Source of the DNA: Pilaira anomala
Taxonomy: Eukaryota; Mucoromycota; Mucoromycetes; Mucorales; Mucoraceae
Assembly: GCA_025716855.1 (NCBI GenBank)
Contig: JAIXMQ010000020.1
Span: 186,001 to 250,000, forward strand
Direction: 5' to 3'
Length of the DNA: 64,000 bases
Shown one piece after another: positions 23,258 through 37,147 of the stretch. Numbering within the stretch: position 1 is the first letter of the stretch; each line of letters begins with the position of its first letter. The position numbers were made by a program, and so were the translations under genes. Under the pieces are notes generated by a model that was not told the DNA's origin, did not search any database, and saw nothing but the letters and a program-made list of their open reading frames with translations.

Positions 23258-23410
23258 ATGATGAAATATACTTTGGTTGTATTGATTGTAACTTTTGTTA
23301 TGGTGGCAAAGGCAGAATTCTTAAAGGGAAATGTTGGTGATCCATGTTATACAAGTCATGAATGTGAAAACAATCTTCGTTGTGAAAATCGATTCTGTCG
23401 TCGTGTCTAA
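23258..23410 (+). CDS. Small secreted cysteine-rich protein (50 aa)
   Basis: Single short ORF starting MMKYTLVVLIVTFVMVAKA, a textbook signal peptide (basic n-region, hydrophobic core, AKA cleavage motif). The mature part is about 31 residues (EFLKGNVGDPCYTSHECENN and onward) with four cysteines spaced C-x5-C-x5-C-x4-C, allowing two disulfides. GDPCYTSHEC followed by LRCENRFC looks like a small knottin/EB-type module. It is preceded by a 32-T run and followed by normal 3' sequence. There is no intron and the stop is clean. Function unknown: options are a secreted effector, antimicrobial or signalling peptide; nothing in the sequence decides. It is too short for ordinary ORF filters. Confidence 0.72.
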   Translation: MMKYTLVVLIVTFVMVAKAEFLKGNVGDPCYTSHECENNLRCENRFCRRV

Positions 23411-24234
23411 GAAGTAAAGTCGATATAAAATATCAACATCTTGCTCTCAATGAAAGAAAAAAAAAAACAAAATTACATTACATACAAGCACTCATTTTCA
23501 TTCCATTTTAAACCCTCTTTTATTTAATGAAGTTATTTATTTCTACTATGAAAAACCAAAATGAATAAAATAACTTTTTTTTTTTTTTTTTTTTTTTTTT
23601 TGTAACATTTGTTTGTTTGGTTGATATTAACATGAGATTGATTCTGATTCTTATTAGTACGCCCTTTTGTATGGTTTTCTTTTTTTTTTTTTTTTTTGGT
23701 TTGTTTTGTTTTTTATTCAGGGCAAATTGTTCTTATAACGGGGAATGGTAAAATGAAATATAGCTCTAGTAGTAGTAGCCTCTCTCCTCCTTATACCAAT
23801 AAGAAATTGGGAGTAATTTTTCCTTCAAAAGACGTTATCCTTGGGGGAAAGAAAAAAAAAAGATAGAATCAATTTGCAAATGCAGCTTTGCCTGTAAGAA
23901 AGAAAAAAAAATTCAAAAGAAAACCGAAACACCAATAAAAAGATTTCCATAATACCTCGATTTTCGGTCTGCAGTGTTAAAGTTTGATACGGTCACTCTA
24001 CTTGAAATCTTTATGTCTATTGTCCAAAGCATTGAGAGAGGCCTACTATATAATAATTTCGTTATATTAATTCTGGTACTTTACACATATGAAGATATGA
24101 CACTAATGAAGCGGGCAAATGATTTTATTTCACTAGGGAAAAATTATTAAGTCTAAAAAGTTGATGAAAAAAAAAAAAAAAGGGCATATGTACACACATA
24201 ACATGATGGGATAATTTATTATGATTTACAACAG
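23411..24234. other. Intergenic, nothing recognised
   Basis: Lies between the secreted-peptide gene and the stop of CWC25, with T runs at 23577-23600 and 23680-23697. No ORF above background. Confidence 0.5.
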
Positions 24235-25113
24235 CTATCTACGGCGTGGTGAAGCGCTTCTTCTTCGACTGCTGCTAGAGTATCTATCTTCTCTACTGGA
24301 ACGATGAGAGCGGTCATCTTCTCTTCTGGAACTACGATCGTCTCTACTAGAACGGTCATCTCTGCTAGAACGGTCATCTCTACTAGAACGATCATCTCTG
24401 ACCGAAGGACGTTCCTCTCGTCTGCTGCTTGAACGCTCTTCTTTACGCTCAGATGATCTATGACTGTGATGACGATGTGACGACGATGATTTACTACTCT
24501 TTTTATCCTTTTTATCCTTCTTGCTCTTCTTTTTTAATTCTTTTAATTTTAATGGGTTCTCTACAATCGCTTTCAAAGCCATTTGTTCACGTTTCTTGAT
24601 CATAAGTAAAGGATCTTCACGAATTTTACTTTGAATATCACGTTCAGTATTTGCATTTGCGTTAGAGAGGTTAAATCTATCTTCTTCAGCACTTGTAGCA
24701 GCTTGCTATACAAATATAAAAAAGTTAGTTTTATACAACAACAACAAAAAGATTTTTCTATATATATAAAAAAAATACTTTACGATCTCTTGTCTTTGCT
24801 TTGCACGCAACAAGTCATCTACATTCTTCTTTCCCAACAAGAAATCTTCCATAGTATTATCAGCAGTTCCATTCAAATTGGCATTAGGAGAAGCGTACAT
24901 CCAGTCAAGTTTATTCGAACGTTGCTTTGTGCCAGCATCTTCTTGCATACGTTGAAGGTCTTGAAGTTGTCTTTCTTCTGCCAACTCTTTTCTCATTTGC
25001 TCGATTTTGGAATCTTCTTCTTTTTTCTTTTGTTCTTCTTTCCATACTCGCTCTTGGTTTTTAAAGGTGGCGGGATGCCATGACTTTTTTAAGTTAAGAT
25101 CGGAAGAACCCAT
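24235..25113 (-). CDS. CWC25: Pre-mRNA-splicing factor CWC25
   Basis: Exons 25113-24784 and 24705-24235 (78-bp intron) give 266 aa. The N-terminus MGSSDLNLKKSWHPATFKNQ followed by ERVWKEEQKKKEEDSKIEQM is the Cir_N/CWC25 signature, and KLDWMYASP is also conserved. CWC25 joins the activated spliceosome and is needed for the first transesterification step. The middle has the KIREDPLLMIKKREQMALKA block found in orthologs. The C-terminal 80 residues are Ser/Arg/Asp-rich with a tandem DDRSSR unit (six-codon-type repeats at about 24320-24400 on DNA), like an RS domain. It diverges from the carrier gene with 521 bp between starts. Confidence 0.95.
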
Positions 25114-25634
25114 TGTTTTATTCTTATTATTTTTATGTAAAAAAAAAAAAAGAGAGAGAAAAAGAGAGAGAGGATTTATTTTATTTATTTTTAGTTGTGA
25201 CTTGCCCACCGTTGCCACCCCCTTTTTTTTTTCACTGCTTTAAATATGAGTAGCATTGTTTGAATTTTTTTGTAAGTAAGCAATCAAAATTATTACAATT
25301 AAATAAACTTTCATATCATCTCAAGTATTTACTTTTGGAGAAAAAAAAAAGAAGAAGAGGTGTGTGTACACGTAAAGGACAACAAAGGCTTATTTTGGCC
25401 TTCAATTGGTTACATCATTCAAACTAAACCAATTTGATATATATATATGTGTGTGTGTGTGTATGTGTTTGTGTGCATTTTACAACAGCAAAAACTTTTG
25501 AATTTGTCATCTGAATTCCAATTCAAGAAATTTTAGTCTCAACCCTCTAATACTTGATGAGGTTCGTCATACAACAAAACCCTTTTTTTTTTTTTACTTT
25601 CTCTTCCTTTTATTATTTATTATTATTCTAAAGT
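25114..25634. other. Divergent promoter region (CWC25 / mitochondrial carrier)
   Basis: 521 bp containing a TA/TG microsatellite (about 25437-25470) and a T run before the carrier ATG. It must hold both promoters, but no motif could be assigned with confidence. Confidence 0.55.
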
Positions 25635-26973
25635 ATGCCAAAAGACCAAAAGAAAAAAGCACAAAGTTTAGACTATGTAATAAAGTCAGGACTAGCTGGT
25701 GGTATAGCAGGTTGTATGGTAACGTATTGTTTTTTTTTTTTTGAAATGAACCAACATAAAACCCCCCTCCCTCCCTCCCATATTAAACTATTTTATATCT
25801 AGGCGAAAACAACAATAGCACCTTTAGATAGAATAAAGATTTTATTTCAATCTAGAAATCCAATTTTCGATAAATATACAGGTAACAATAATAATAATGT
25901 AAAAATAAAAAAAAAAGTGATATACTAAATTAGAATAAAAATAGGTTCCATGATGGGTGCACTCAGAGCAGGTCAAGCTATATACCAAAGTTCAGGTTTA
26001 ATGGGTTTATTTCAAGGCCATTCAGTTACTTTATTACGTATTTTTCCTTACGCATCAATCAAGTTTGTAGCATATGAACAATATCGTGCGGTAAGAGAAA
26101 GAAACTCACGTGGGGGGGGATGGAACACAAAAGAAAAAAGGAAAAAAAAAAAACTTACCAATTTCTTTAGATATTAATGCCAACAAGAGCTGAAGAAACA
26201 TCAAAAAAACAATTTATAGCAGGATCATTAGCAGGTAAAATATCAAAAGAGGTTTTTTTTAAAAAAAAAAAAAAAAAAAGGCTAAAATAAAAAGTGATTT
26301 AGGTGTGACGTCCGTATTCTTTACATACCCATTAGATCTGGTTCGAGTTCGATTAGCATATGATTTCAAAGAGAAGGGTAAAGGATCCGGAAAACGACCT
26401 ACACTATCCGGCACAATGAAACAAATCTACAACGAACCAGCCGCACTCGATCGAAAATACTTGCAACTTCATGTCTTTAATTTCTATCGAGGCTTTTTAC
26501 CTACAGTAGCAGGTATGATTCCATACGCAGGTGTTTCCTTTTGGACTTATCACCTTGTCACACAACTATGTAGATTTGATCCCACCCTATCCACTTATAC
26601 ACGCGCACCGCTCAATTTCGAGTACGACTCAACGGCGGACGATGATATCGATCTCTCAGCGACGCAACAAAGAATATTAGATAAACCTCCACTCAAGACA
26701 TGGGCAGAGTTACTGTGTGGTGGTGTGGCTGGTTTAGTGGCTCAAACCAGTAGTTATCCATTGGAAGTAACGCGTAGACGGATGCAAGTCAGTGGCTTGC
26801 TGGATCCAAATCGATTTACGGGTTTTATGGAAACGGCCAAAGATATTTATCGTGTAAAAGGATTTAAAGGGTTTTATGTGGGTTTAACAATTGGGTATGT
26901 GAAAGTGGTACCCATGGTAGCTGTTAGTTTTGCTGTATATGAACGTATGAAGAGATTATTAGATATAGATTAA
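25635..26973 (+). CDS. Mitochondrial carrier, LEU5/SLC25A16-like (probable coenzyme A carrier)
   Basis: Five exons (25635-25718, 25803-25881, 25945-26090, 26171-26234, 26303-26973) give 347 aa. The three mitochondrial-carrier repeats carry the PxD/E-x-x-K/R signatures [22 protein letters not shown] and [51 protein letters not shown] and [20 protein letters not shown] are the second halves of the repeats. The pattern is closest to yeast Leu5 and human SLC25A16/SLC25A42, which supply coenzyme A to the matrix. The third repeat is preceded by a polar insertion (about residues 235-265). Carrier identity is firm; the substrate is inferred. Confidence 0.92.
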
Positions 26974-27752
26974 AGTATATATATATATAAATGCACTCAT
27001 TCCCCTCACCATCTCTTTATTCATTTAATAAAAGTGCACACTTTGTAATATATTAAAGAAGAATAGTTTAGTTTGATTCATACATTCCTAGGCTCGTTTG
27101 GCTGGTGTCTTAATTTATGCGTGGGAATATGTAATCACTGTAAAAAAAAAACTCAATATAATTTGGCAGTGTTAGAGTAAGGATATTCATCGCTTTAAAG
27201 ATAAAAAAAAAAAAAAGAGAGAGAACAAATAAAACCTGTTTTATATACACATTAAATGGAATAAACAAGTATTCTGCCGCTGCTGCTGCTGCTGCATTTT
27301 TATTTTACATGACATGGCAAAGTAGTAGTAGTAGTCGTACTGCGTTTGTTTTTTATTTACAAAATTGGGTGGAGTTGGAAAAAAAAAAAAAAAAAAAAGG
27401 GGGGAGAGAGAGAGAAAAATAAAAAAATACACTGGGTAAAAAGAAAAAGAGAGTGAGAGTATTGTAATTTTATTTTTTCTTGGTGATTGGCACTGTTTTT
27501 TTTAGTGAAGATGTAGTAGATAATCCCTACATAAAAAAAATAAAAAAAAAAAAGATAATAATTAATTCTCTTTCTTTCTTTCTTTCTCTCTTTTTCTCTC
27601 TCTTTTTTTTTTTTTTTTTTTTTTGTTTAGTTACACTTCTCATCGCTTGCATATCAGAATGTATATCTTCATCTTTTAATCTAAATATAAGCGCCGGTCG
27701 TAAATAACAAAAAAAAAAAAAAAAGTTAAGGAAATATACATTTTAAACATTG
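26974..27752. other. Convergent intergenic region
   Basis: Lies between convergent stops of the carrier and the Sds3-like gene. It holds GA/CT-rich and A/T runs and a CTG(5) at about 27278-27294; no gene seen. Confidence 0.55.
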
Positions 27753-29145
27753 TTAGTTCTTGTATAAATATATATATATAAAAAGGATATCATTCATTTG
27801 CTTTCTCTTGTTGGTTTTATTATCCGAATTTTCAGGTCCTCTTCTACGTAAATTGCGTTTATGTAATCTCGATTGAGATTCTAACACGACATCTAAAATA
27901 TAAACGAAATGAATAAAATACTTTTTTTTTTTTTTTTTAGAAGAAAAAAAAACTTACCGTATGCTAAATCACAATTATCTTTATCTTCTTTTAATTTACG
28001 TCTCTTTTCTTCCAATATGGTAAACAACTTTTCTCTTATTTCTTGTGTTTCAGCCTAATTTAGATGATTCAGTACAACTTCGCAACAAAAGTAAAATAAA
28101 TGTAACCCTATTTTACAGTATATTCTTCTTCAGCTTGGTATATTTCTAATTGAAATTGTTTATCTGTCACTTGGTTTTGATATTCTCTAAATAACACACC
28201 ATCGCCAATCATTTTCTGTCGCATTTCTTCTAAATTCCTTAACCCTTCAATATATTGATAGTGTGTATCTTTTTTTAAGGACCGTAAGTTATATATTTTT
28301 TAAAAAAGAAATAAAATAAATATATACCTAGGTGAGCTTCTTTTAACTCTGTATTGATTGAAACTAATTTTTCTGAATAAAGCCTATATATATATATATA
28401 TATATATATTTTATCGGTAAGTACATATACAAAGAGAGAGAGAAAGAGAGATTTTTTACCCTTCTTTCTTTTCTAAAAAATCCAAGTTTAACTTTTCCAT
28501 TTTACTCGTCATTTCCTTTTGTCTTTTAATTCTTTTACTGTCACTTGAATCAGCATAAAGCCCATCTGAATGAACCAATGTTGTAGAATTATCAAACCAA
28601 CTACTTTCAGAGTCTTCCACTATATTATTTGTCAAGTGAGCACTACTAGTATTAGTAGTAGAAGAAGCTAAAGGAGGAATTATTAAGTTGGGTTCTTCTC
28701 TTTTAATAACTGTAGCAGCTGTTGAATAAACCATTGGTCTAGTTGCTGTTGCAAAGGCTGTATCATGACTAGGTTTATAGGTATAGTTATCAAGATGACG
28801 ACCAAAAGCTGAATTGAGTCGGTTACTTTGTTGCCCGTGATAATATGCCTCTTCTACTACTACTTCTTCCTCTTGTTGTTGTTGTTGTCTACCATAATAG
28901 AAATTGGCATGGTGAACTCTACTTTGTGCTTGTGTTGCTGTTGTTGTTGCTGTTGTTGTTGTTGAAGGTGGTGGTGGTGGTGGTGGTGGTGGTGGAACTG
29001 AAGTGGTTGTAGTGGTTGCTCCTTGCATACCAGGTAAATGGTTACTTGTATTACTTGGGTTGGTTGGGTTAGTTGCTGTTGTGGTAGTAGTAGTAGTAGT
29101 AGTAGTAGAAGAACCAAACATGTATGGCTTATTAGTTTCCAACAT
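27753..29145 (-). CDS. Sds3/BRMS1-like protein, probable Sin3-Rpd3 histone deacetylase subunit
   Basis: Five exons (29145-28460, 28383-28328, 28268-28117, 28054-27958, 27892-27753) join in frame to 376 aa. Residues 1-200 are low complexity (poly-Thr, poly-Pro, Gln/His) and probably disordered. The rest is the Sds3-like helical domain: LYSEKLVSINTELKEAHLDT, YQYIEGLRNLEEMRQKMIGD, VLFREYQNQVTDKQFQLEIY, QAEEEYTAETQEIREKLFTI, LEEKRRKLKEDKDNCDLAYD, with the RNLRRRG end motif typical of the family. Sds3/Dep1 proteins dimerise and hold Rpd3 in the large Sin3 complex in the nucleus. The last eight codons run into TA repeats before the stop, so the exact C-terminus is a little uncertain. Confidence 0.85.
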
Positions 29146-29158
29146 TGAACAAAAAGAT

Positions 29159-29191
<33 letters not shown>

Positions 29192-29312
29192 AGAAAAAAA
29201 AAAGGGAAGGGGGAAAAAAAAATAATAATAATAAAACAACTGGTAGTTCATGTACCAAAATAAGCCACTTAAAAATCGACATTTTTATTTTGATGTACAA
29301 GATGTGAAAAAA

Positions 29313-29344
<32 letters not shown>

Positions 29345-29451
29345 AAAAAGAAAAAGAAAAAGAAAAAAAAAAAACTATTTTACAGGTCTATATAAATGTA
29401 ATATGTTTAGTATAATAACTATAAAAGAAAAAAGGAAAGAAATACAGTTAC
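29146..29451. other. Short intergenic, GA tract and A runs
   Basis: 306 bp upstream of the Sds3-like gene and downstream of SDS22, with a (GA)12 tract at 29166-29190 and an interrupted A run at 29306-29375. Confidence 0.65.
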
Positions 29452-30697
29452 TTACGTTGCATCAATTTGTTTAATATTGGGTAAAGCCAACTTGATCTTG
29501 TTTCGATAAGTAGCTCTGTTCTTCAGTTGCATAGGATTTCCTTCTAAATAAACAGTTTCTAAAGTAGAAATAGTACCTAATTCCTTTTCAAGTTGATCAT
29601 AACAATCATTATCAAATTCATTATTATTTGCCCAGAATTCTTCCAACATTGGTAAATGAGATAAATTCTCAATACGAGTCACCTTATTATTTGCAATATC
29701 AATCGTATTCAATTTCAAATTATGTTCAAATCCTTCAATCTTTTCAATTGCATTATGGCTCATATAAATCTCTTCCAGATTCTCCAATTCTTCTAATCCT
29801 TCAATCTTTGTCAATCGATTACTTTGGATACTAAGTGACTTTAAGTTCTTCAATCCGCCCAAGTTCTCTAACTTTGTAATCTTGTTCTTTCCTAACCATA
29901 ATTGTGTCAAATTCACAAGATGATCCAGGTTTTCAATGACTCGGATACGATTTGCTCCCAATTCGAGGTTAGTCACGTTTACAAGTGTATCCAAATTTTC
30001 AATCTTGGAAATCTTGTTACTAACAAAGTAAAGGTTTTTCAAATGGGTGAGTCGATCAATATTCTTGATATGTTTAATCTTGTTGAAGGATAAATCAAGC
30101 ATTCTAAAAGAAGTTATTCTAGTTGGTATTGCTTTTTTATATATATATATACATAAAAACTTACTCCAAGTTCTCAAGGTTGTTTAATCCACGCATATGT
30201 GAAATTTTGTTGTCATAAAAATCAAGCTCCTTTAAATTAGTTAAACCATCAAGTCCCTCAATATCAATAATAAAGTTTTGTCGAAAACATAATTGCTATT
30301 CATAATACAACGTAAATATTATTATTATTATTCTCCCCCTTACTATTTAACTTACTTTAACGTGCTTGAATCTCTCAAGTCCAAGATTAGGAATACTACT
30401 GACTCTCATGTGAACAACATCAATTTCCTTTTCATCTCTTTAGTAAAAAAAGTCTTTAAATTTTATATATCATTTTTTTTTTTACCTCGGTATCAACAGG
30501 ATAGTCATCTAAAAGACCTATACTTTTTGTTTTTAGTATAAAACTATATAAAACCATATCTTATCATGTTTACCTTCTTCGTTACTTTCTTCAATTTCTT
30601 CTTCAGCTTCAGACTCTTCTCCATCAGTTTGAGGTTGTGTATTGACTACCACTTCCTTATGAGGTTTATCTTCATGTACTTCGTTAAGAATGGCCAT
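29452..30697 (-). CDS. SDS22: Protein phosphatase 1 regulatory subunit SDS22
   Basis: Exons 30697-30574, 30517-30486, 30427-30356, 30295-30165 and 30103-29452 give 336 aa. About eleven SDS22-type leucine-rich repeats of 22 residues run from LCFRQNFIIDIEGLDGLTNL to the LRR cap ending ALPNIKQIDAT. Repeats such as LGKNKITKLENLGGLKNLKS and IQSNRLTKIEGLEELENL are near identical to human PPP1R7. SDS22 binds the PP1 catalytic subunit, with roles in its assembly and in mitosis. An acidic N-terminus (EEEIEESNEE) precedes DDYPVDTEEIDVVHMR, which spans exons 2 and 3. That junction uses the acceptor right before GAAATTGAT; nearer AGs break the frame. Confidence 0.95.
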
Positions 30698-30726
30698 CTT
30701 TTTTATTGTTAAAAATTAAAAAGAAA

Positions 30727-30760
<34 letters not shown>

Positions 30761-31537
30761 TTTTATGTGACGCCTTGATAAGTATTTTTATTTCTCTGGG
30801 ATTGAATCCTATATTTTGCTTTTTTAGTTAAAACGAAAGAGTTTATCCTTCATATCAAGATATGTACTAATACTTGCCTATAATAGAAGAAGTTGATGAT
30901 TCCAAAGATACTAATAGAGTGAATTTACGTATTATTGTTGAGCTATGTATTACTTTGATAACAAAAGAACATCACATGGTCTCTTGATGAGAAACAAAAA
31001 AAAAAAAAAAAAAATTGTTGTACAATCGATAAGCCCGCGGTAAAACTAAAATGCCAGTTTTCTTGGTACACTACAATACATCCAGTGCATGTGTATGTAT
31101 ACGCATTAAAAAAGAAAAGAACAATTATCCATATCAAAGAGTGTATATTACATACTACTTTAGTAGGCTCAGTTAAACAATAGTGCATTGGGGGGGGGAA
31201 TACTATTTCATCATTGAAGACAAAAAAGATGAATGTGTACTGTCTTTTCTTGAAAACAGAAAGAATAAACTCGATTCATAAAACCTCAAAAGTAAAAAGA
31301 CTTGAAAGAAAGAAAAAAGATGTTTTTTTTTTTTAACGTGTGTGCTACTACTTTCTTTTTCGTATTCAGAATTCATGCAAACTTTTTTTTTTTTTTTTTT
31401 TCATTTCCATACTCCTCCGCTCTCTTATTTTTTAAGTAATTTAATCAGGGAGCGATAAATACATATATAAAAAAAAAAATTTATTATTATTGAGATATAG
31501 TTATTAATAATCATTAAGTAGAGAAAGACCACAGTAT
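30698..31537. other. Intergenic, nothing recognised
   Basis: Upstream of SDS22 and downstream of the DBP5 stop. About 30 A at 30730-30758, a G run at 31190-31198, and no coding signal. Confidence 0.5.
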
Positions 31538-32720
31538 TTACAAGAATTGTTTAAAGACTTGTTCTGCTTCTTCCCAATCTTCTGTAGGTACTCTGTTGAT
31601 CTTTACTTTAAAGTGATCCTCCAAATATTTCATTTGCTCATACGTTTTCTCATTATGGACAAATATAACACTCACACCATTTCTACCAAAGCGGCCAGTT
31701 CTTCCAATACGATGAAGATATACCTCAGCATCCGGGTTACCATGCATGTCCAAAGGCATATCATAATTAACCACTAGAGAAACTTGGCTAATATCGATTC
31801 CTCTAGAAATCAAGTTGGTTGTGACTAATACCTTGTATTTTCCACGACGGAAATCATCTATTCTTTCATCTCTTTCTTCTGAAGCCATATTACCATGCAT
31901 ACACAATACACTATGTCCTGACGCTCTCATCTTTTCAGAAATGATATCAGCTGTTTTACGAAGCTAATACAGAAGAAAACAAACAACAGTTAATAAAAAA
32001 AAAAAAAAGGGGAGAACCATGACTTACTTTGCAAAAGATAATACTTTGAGATACTGTGATTAAATCATAAATACTACAAACAACATCATACTTTTGCTCT
32101 TCATTAATACAATCCATATAACATTGCTTGATACATCGTACACTCAATTCTTCAATAGGTACAGTAATTTCATTTGGTTCAGGAGCAAAGCGACGAGCAT
32201 ACTTGGACACATGATCAGGAAAGGTAGCAGAGAATAACAAGATTTGAGGATCAGCAGAACGAATCATGTTTTTAATACGAAGACTTTGATCTCCTAAACC
32301 ATCTTGATCCAACATATTATCAGCTTCATCCAACACAAGTATCTTGAGATGTTTAGAGTCGATTGTTTTACGTCTTTTTAAACAGTCCAAGATGATACCC
32401 GGTGTACCTACAATGATTTGATGTGACAATATGTCGTTGGTGGAAAGCGGTCCGGTGGGTTGGAAAATATCTTTGAGGATCGCAATGGACGTGATGTCCG
32501 TGTCTTGTGTCATCAGTTGAATCGTGGTCGCGATTTGACGCGCGAGTTCACGAGAAGGTGTCAGACAGATGGCTTGTGTTCTTTTCAGGGTTCGATCGAT
32601 ACGCATCAAGATTGATATTACAAATGCAGCAGTCTTACCAGTACCATTTTGGGATTGAGCAATCAAGTTCTTTGGTCTGGAAAAAAAAATAACATGATGG
32701 CTTTAAAAAAAGGTATACAA

Positions 32721-32756
<36 letters not shown>

Positions 32757-33825
32757 CTTACGGATGTGCTATGATAAGTGGAATAGCAACTTGTTGAATT
32801 TGAGAAGGTTTATTATAACTCATACTAAAGATATTTCTTAACAAGTCTTTGTCCCTATAAGAAAAAATAATGTATCAGTGACTTGCTGCTGATGGAGGAG
32901 AAAAAGGCAATTCTTAATAATAAAAAAAAGTATACTTACAAGGGCATCGTATCAAATGAATCATAACGATATGGAGTCGCATGGACGTTAGTAGTAGGAG
33001 AAACAGTCTTTATATTGAAGTCAATTAAATCAGCTGTATAATGAAAAAATGATAAACTTTAGTTAATTTTTGTAATCAGTGGAATATAAATGCAATTACT
33101 TGTCTGTACACCTTCAGAAGGTTCTAGTAATTAAAAAAACAAAAAAAAAGGGTTACTTGACTGAGATTAACTACTTTTTTACATGAGAGTATACTTACCA
33201 TGATCCATTGGTTGAACAGAAGACGGAGCTGGCTCAGAGTAATCAGCAGGCTGAGAGACTAGAGTATAGAAAATAAAATGAATACATTTTTTTTTTCTTT
33301 CACTGATAACTTTTCCTACACATACATATATCTGTCAAGGTCTGTATATAATTTGAATAGGGTCTTGTGTCTAAAATAAAGAGTTGGTTATTTACTTTTT
33401 TTTTTTTATTTGATAAAACTGTTTATACACTTTACCATGATTATTAGAAACAGAGGAAGTAGGTTCTTGCTCTATAACTATTTGTACAGAGGTAGTAAAA
33501 GAAATAAATATGACAATTAAAAAGCAGAAGAAGAAGAAGAAGAAGTTCCCTTTTTTGATACTTACATGAAAATGGTTGATTGGTTTCTTGATTAAAACTC
33601 AAGAGATCGTTTAGTTTGATAGTAATGACAGGAACTGGATTCTCTATAGATGTCATTATGAGTTAAAAAAAAAAAAAAAAAAAAAAAGTGGCATAGCATA
33701 TATCTTTACCTGGACGAATACCAGTGGCATACTGTCCTTGCTCTACATAATTGAAGTTATTACTCAGAATGCATGATAAATGTAAAAAAAAAAAAAAAAA
33801 ATGGGTATACTTTACGGTTCGACAT
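31538..33825 (-). CDS. DBP5: DEAD-box RNA helicase DBP5 (mRNA export)
   Basis: Eleven exons on the minus strand: 33825-33811, 33731-33710, 33643-33566, 33477-33436, 33370-33326, 33258-33199, 33123-33100, 33033-32940, 32854-32762, 32676-32028, 31963-31538; 515 aa. Helicase motifs are Q motif (SQIQQVAIPLI), Walker A AQSQNGTGKT, PSRELA, VGTPG, DEAD in LVLDEADNML, SAT in LLFSATFPDH, SRGID, and HRIGRTGRFGR. The pattern, including MNMSYNKPSQIQ-like context and the C-terminal HFKVKINRVPTEDWEEAEQV, is that of Dbp5/DDX19, which remodels mRNP at the nuclear pore with Gle1 and IP6. The N-terminal 125 residues are spread over eight small exons (15, 22 and 24 nt among them) and are disordered. The start ATG at 33825 is the weakest point; an in-frame-free upstream exon could exist. 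Confidence 0.92.
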
Positions 33826-36822
<2,997 letters not shown>

Positions 36823-37147
36823 ATCATCTCTCACTCTCTTTTCTTTTATATGATAAAGTAAAAAAAAAAATATATCTTTTTTTTTACACTTATGAACACA
36901 TATATATAAAAAAAAAATGTTAAAAAAAAAATCCCCCCTTTATTGCTTCCTCCCCCTTATATCACACAATGAATCAAATTTTAAATAAAGACTTTCACAC
37001 TCTTTTCTATTATTGTCAAATCAACTCTTGTTTATTTTTTATTTTTTATCAAATATTTTAGATGCATAAAAAAAAAAAAAAATTCCCTTGCACAAAATAA
37101 AAAGGCATGTTATATGTAGAAACAAAAAAAACGGCGATTATTTATTT
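36823..37147. other. Convergent intergenic region, 3' ends
   Basis: 325 bp between the polyubiquitin stop and the RNA14 stop, with A, T and C runs and an AATAAA at 36985-36990 suitable for the plus-strand transcript. Confidence 0.6.

Noticed and set aside
30428..30485. Alternative acceptors at 30436-30439 for SDS22 exon 3
   Set aside because: They shift the frame or add stops; only the AG before GAAATTGAT keeps VDTEEIDVVHMR.
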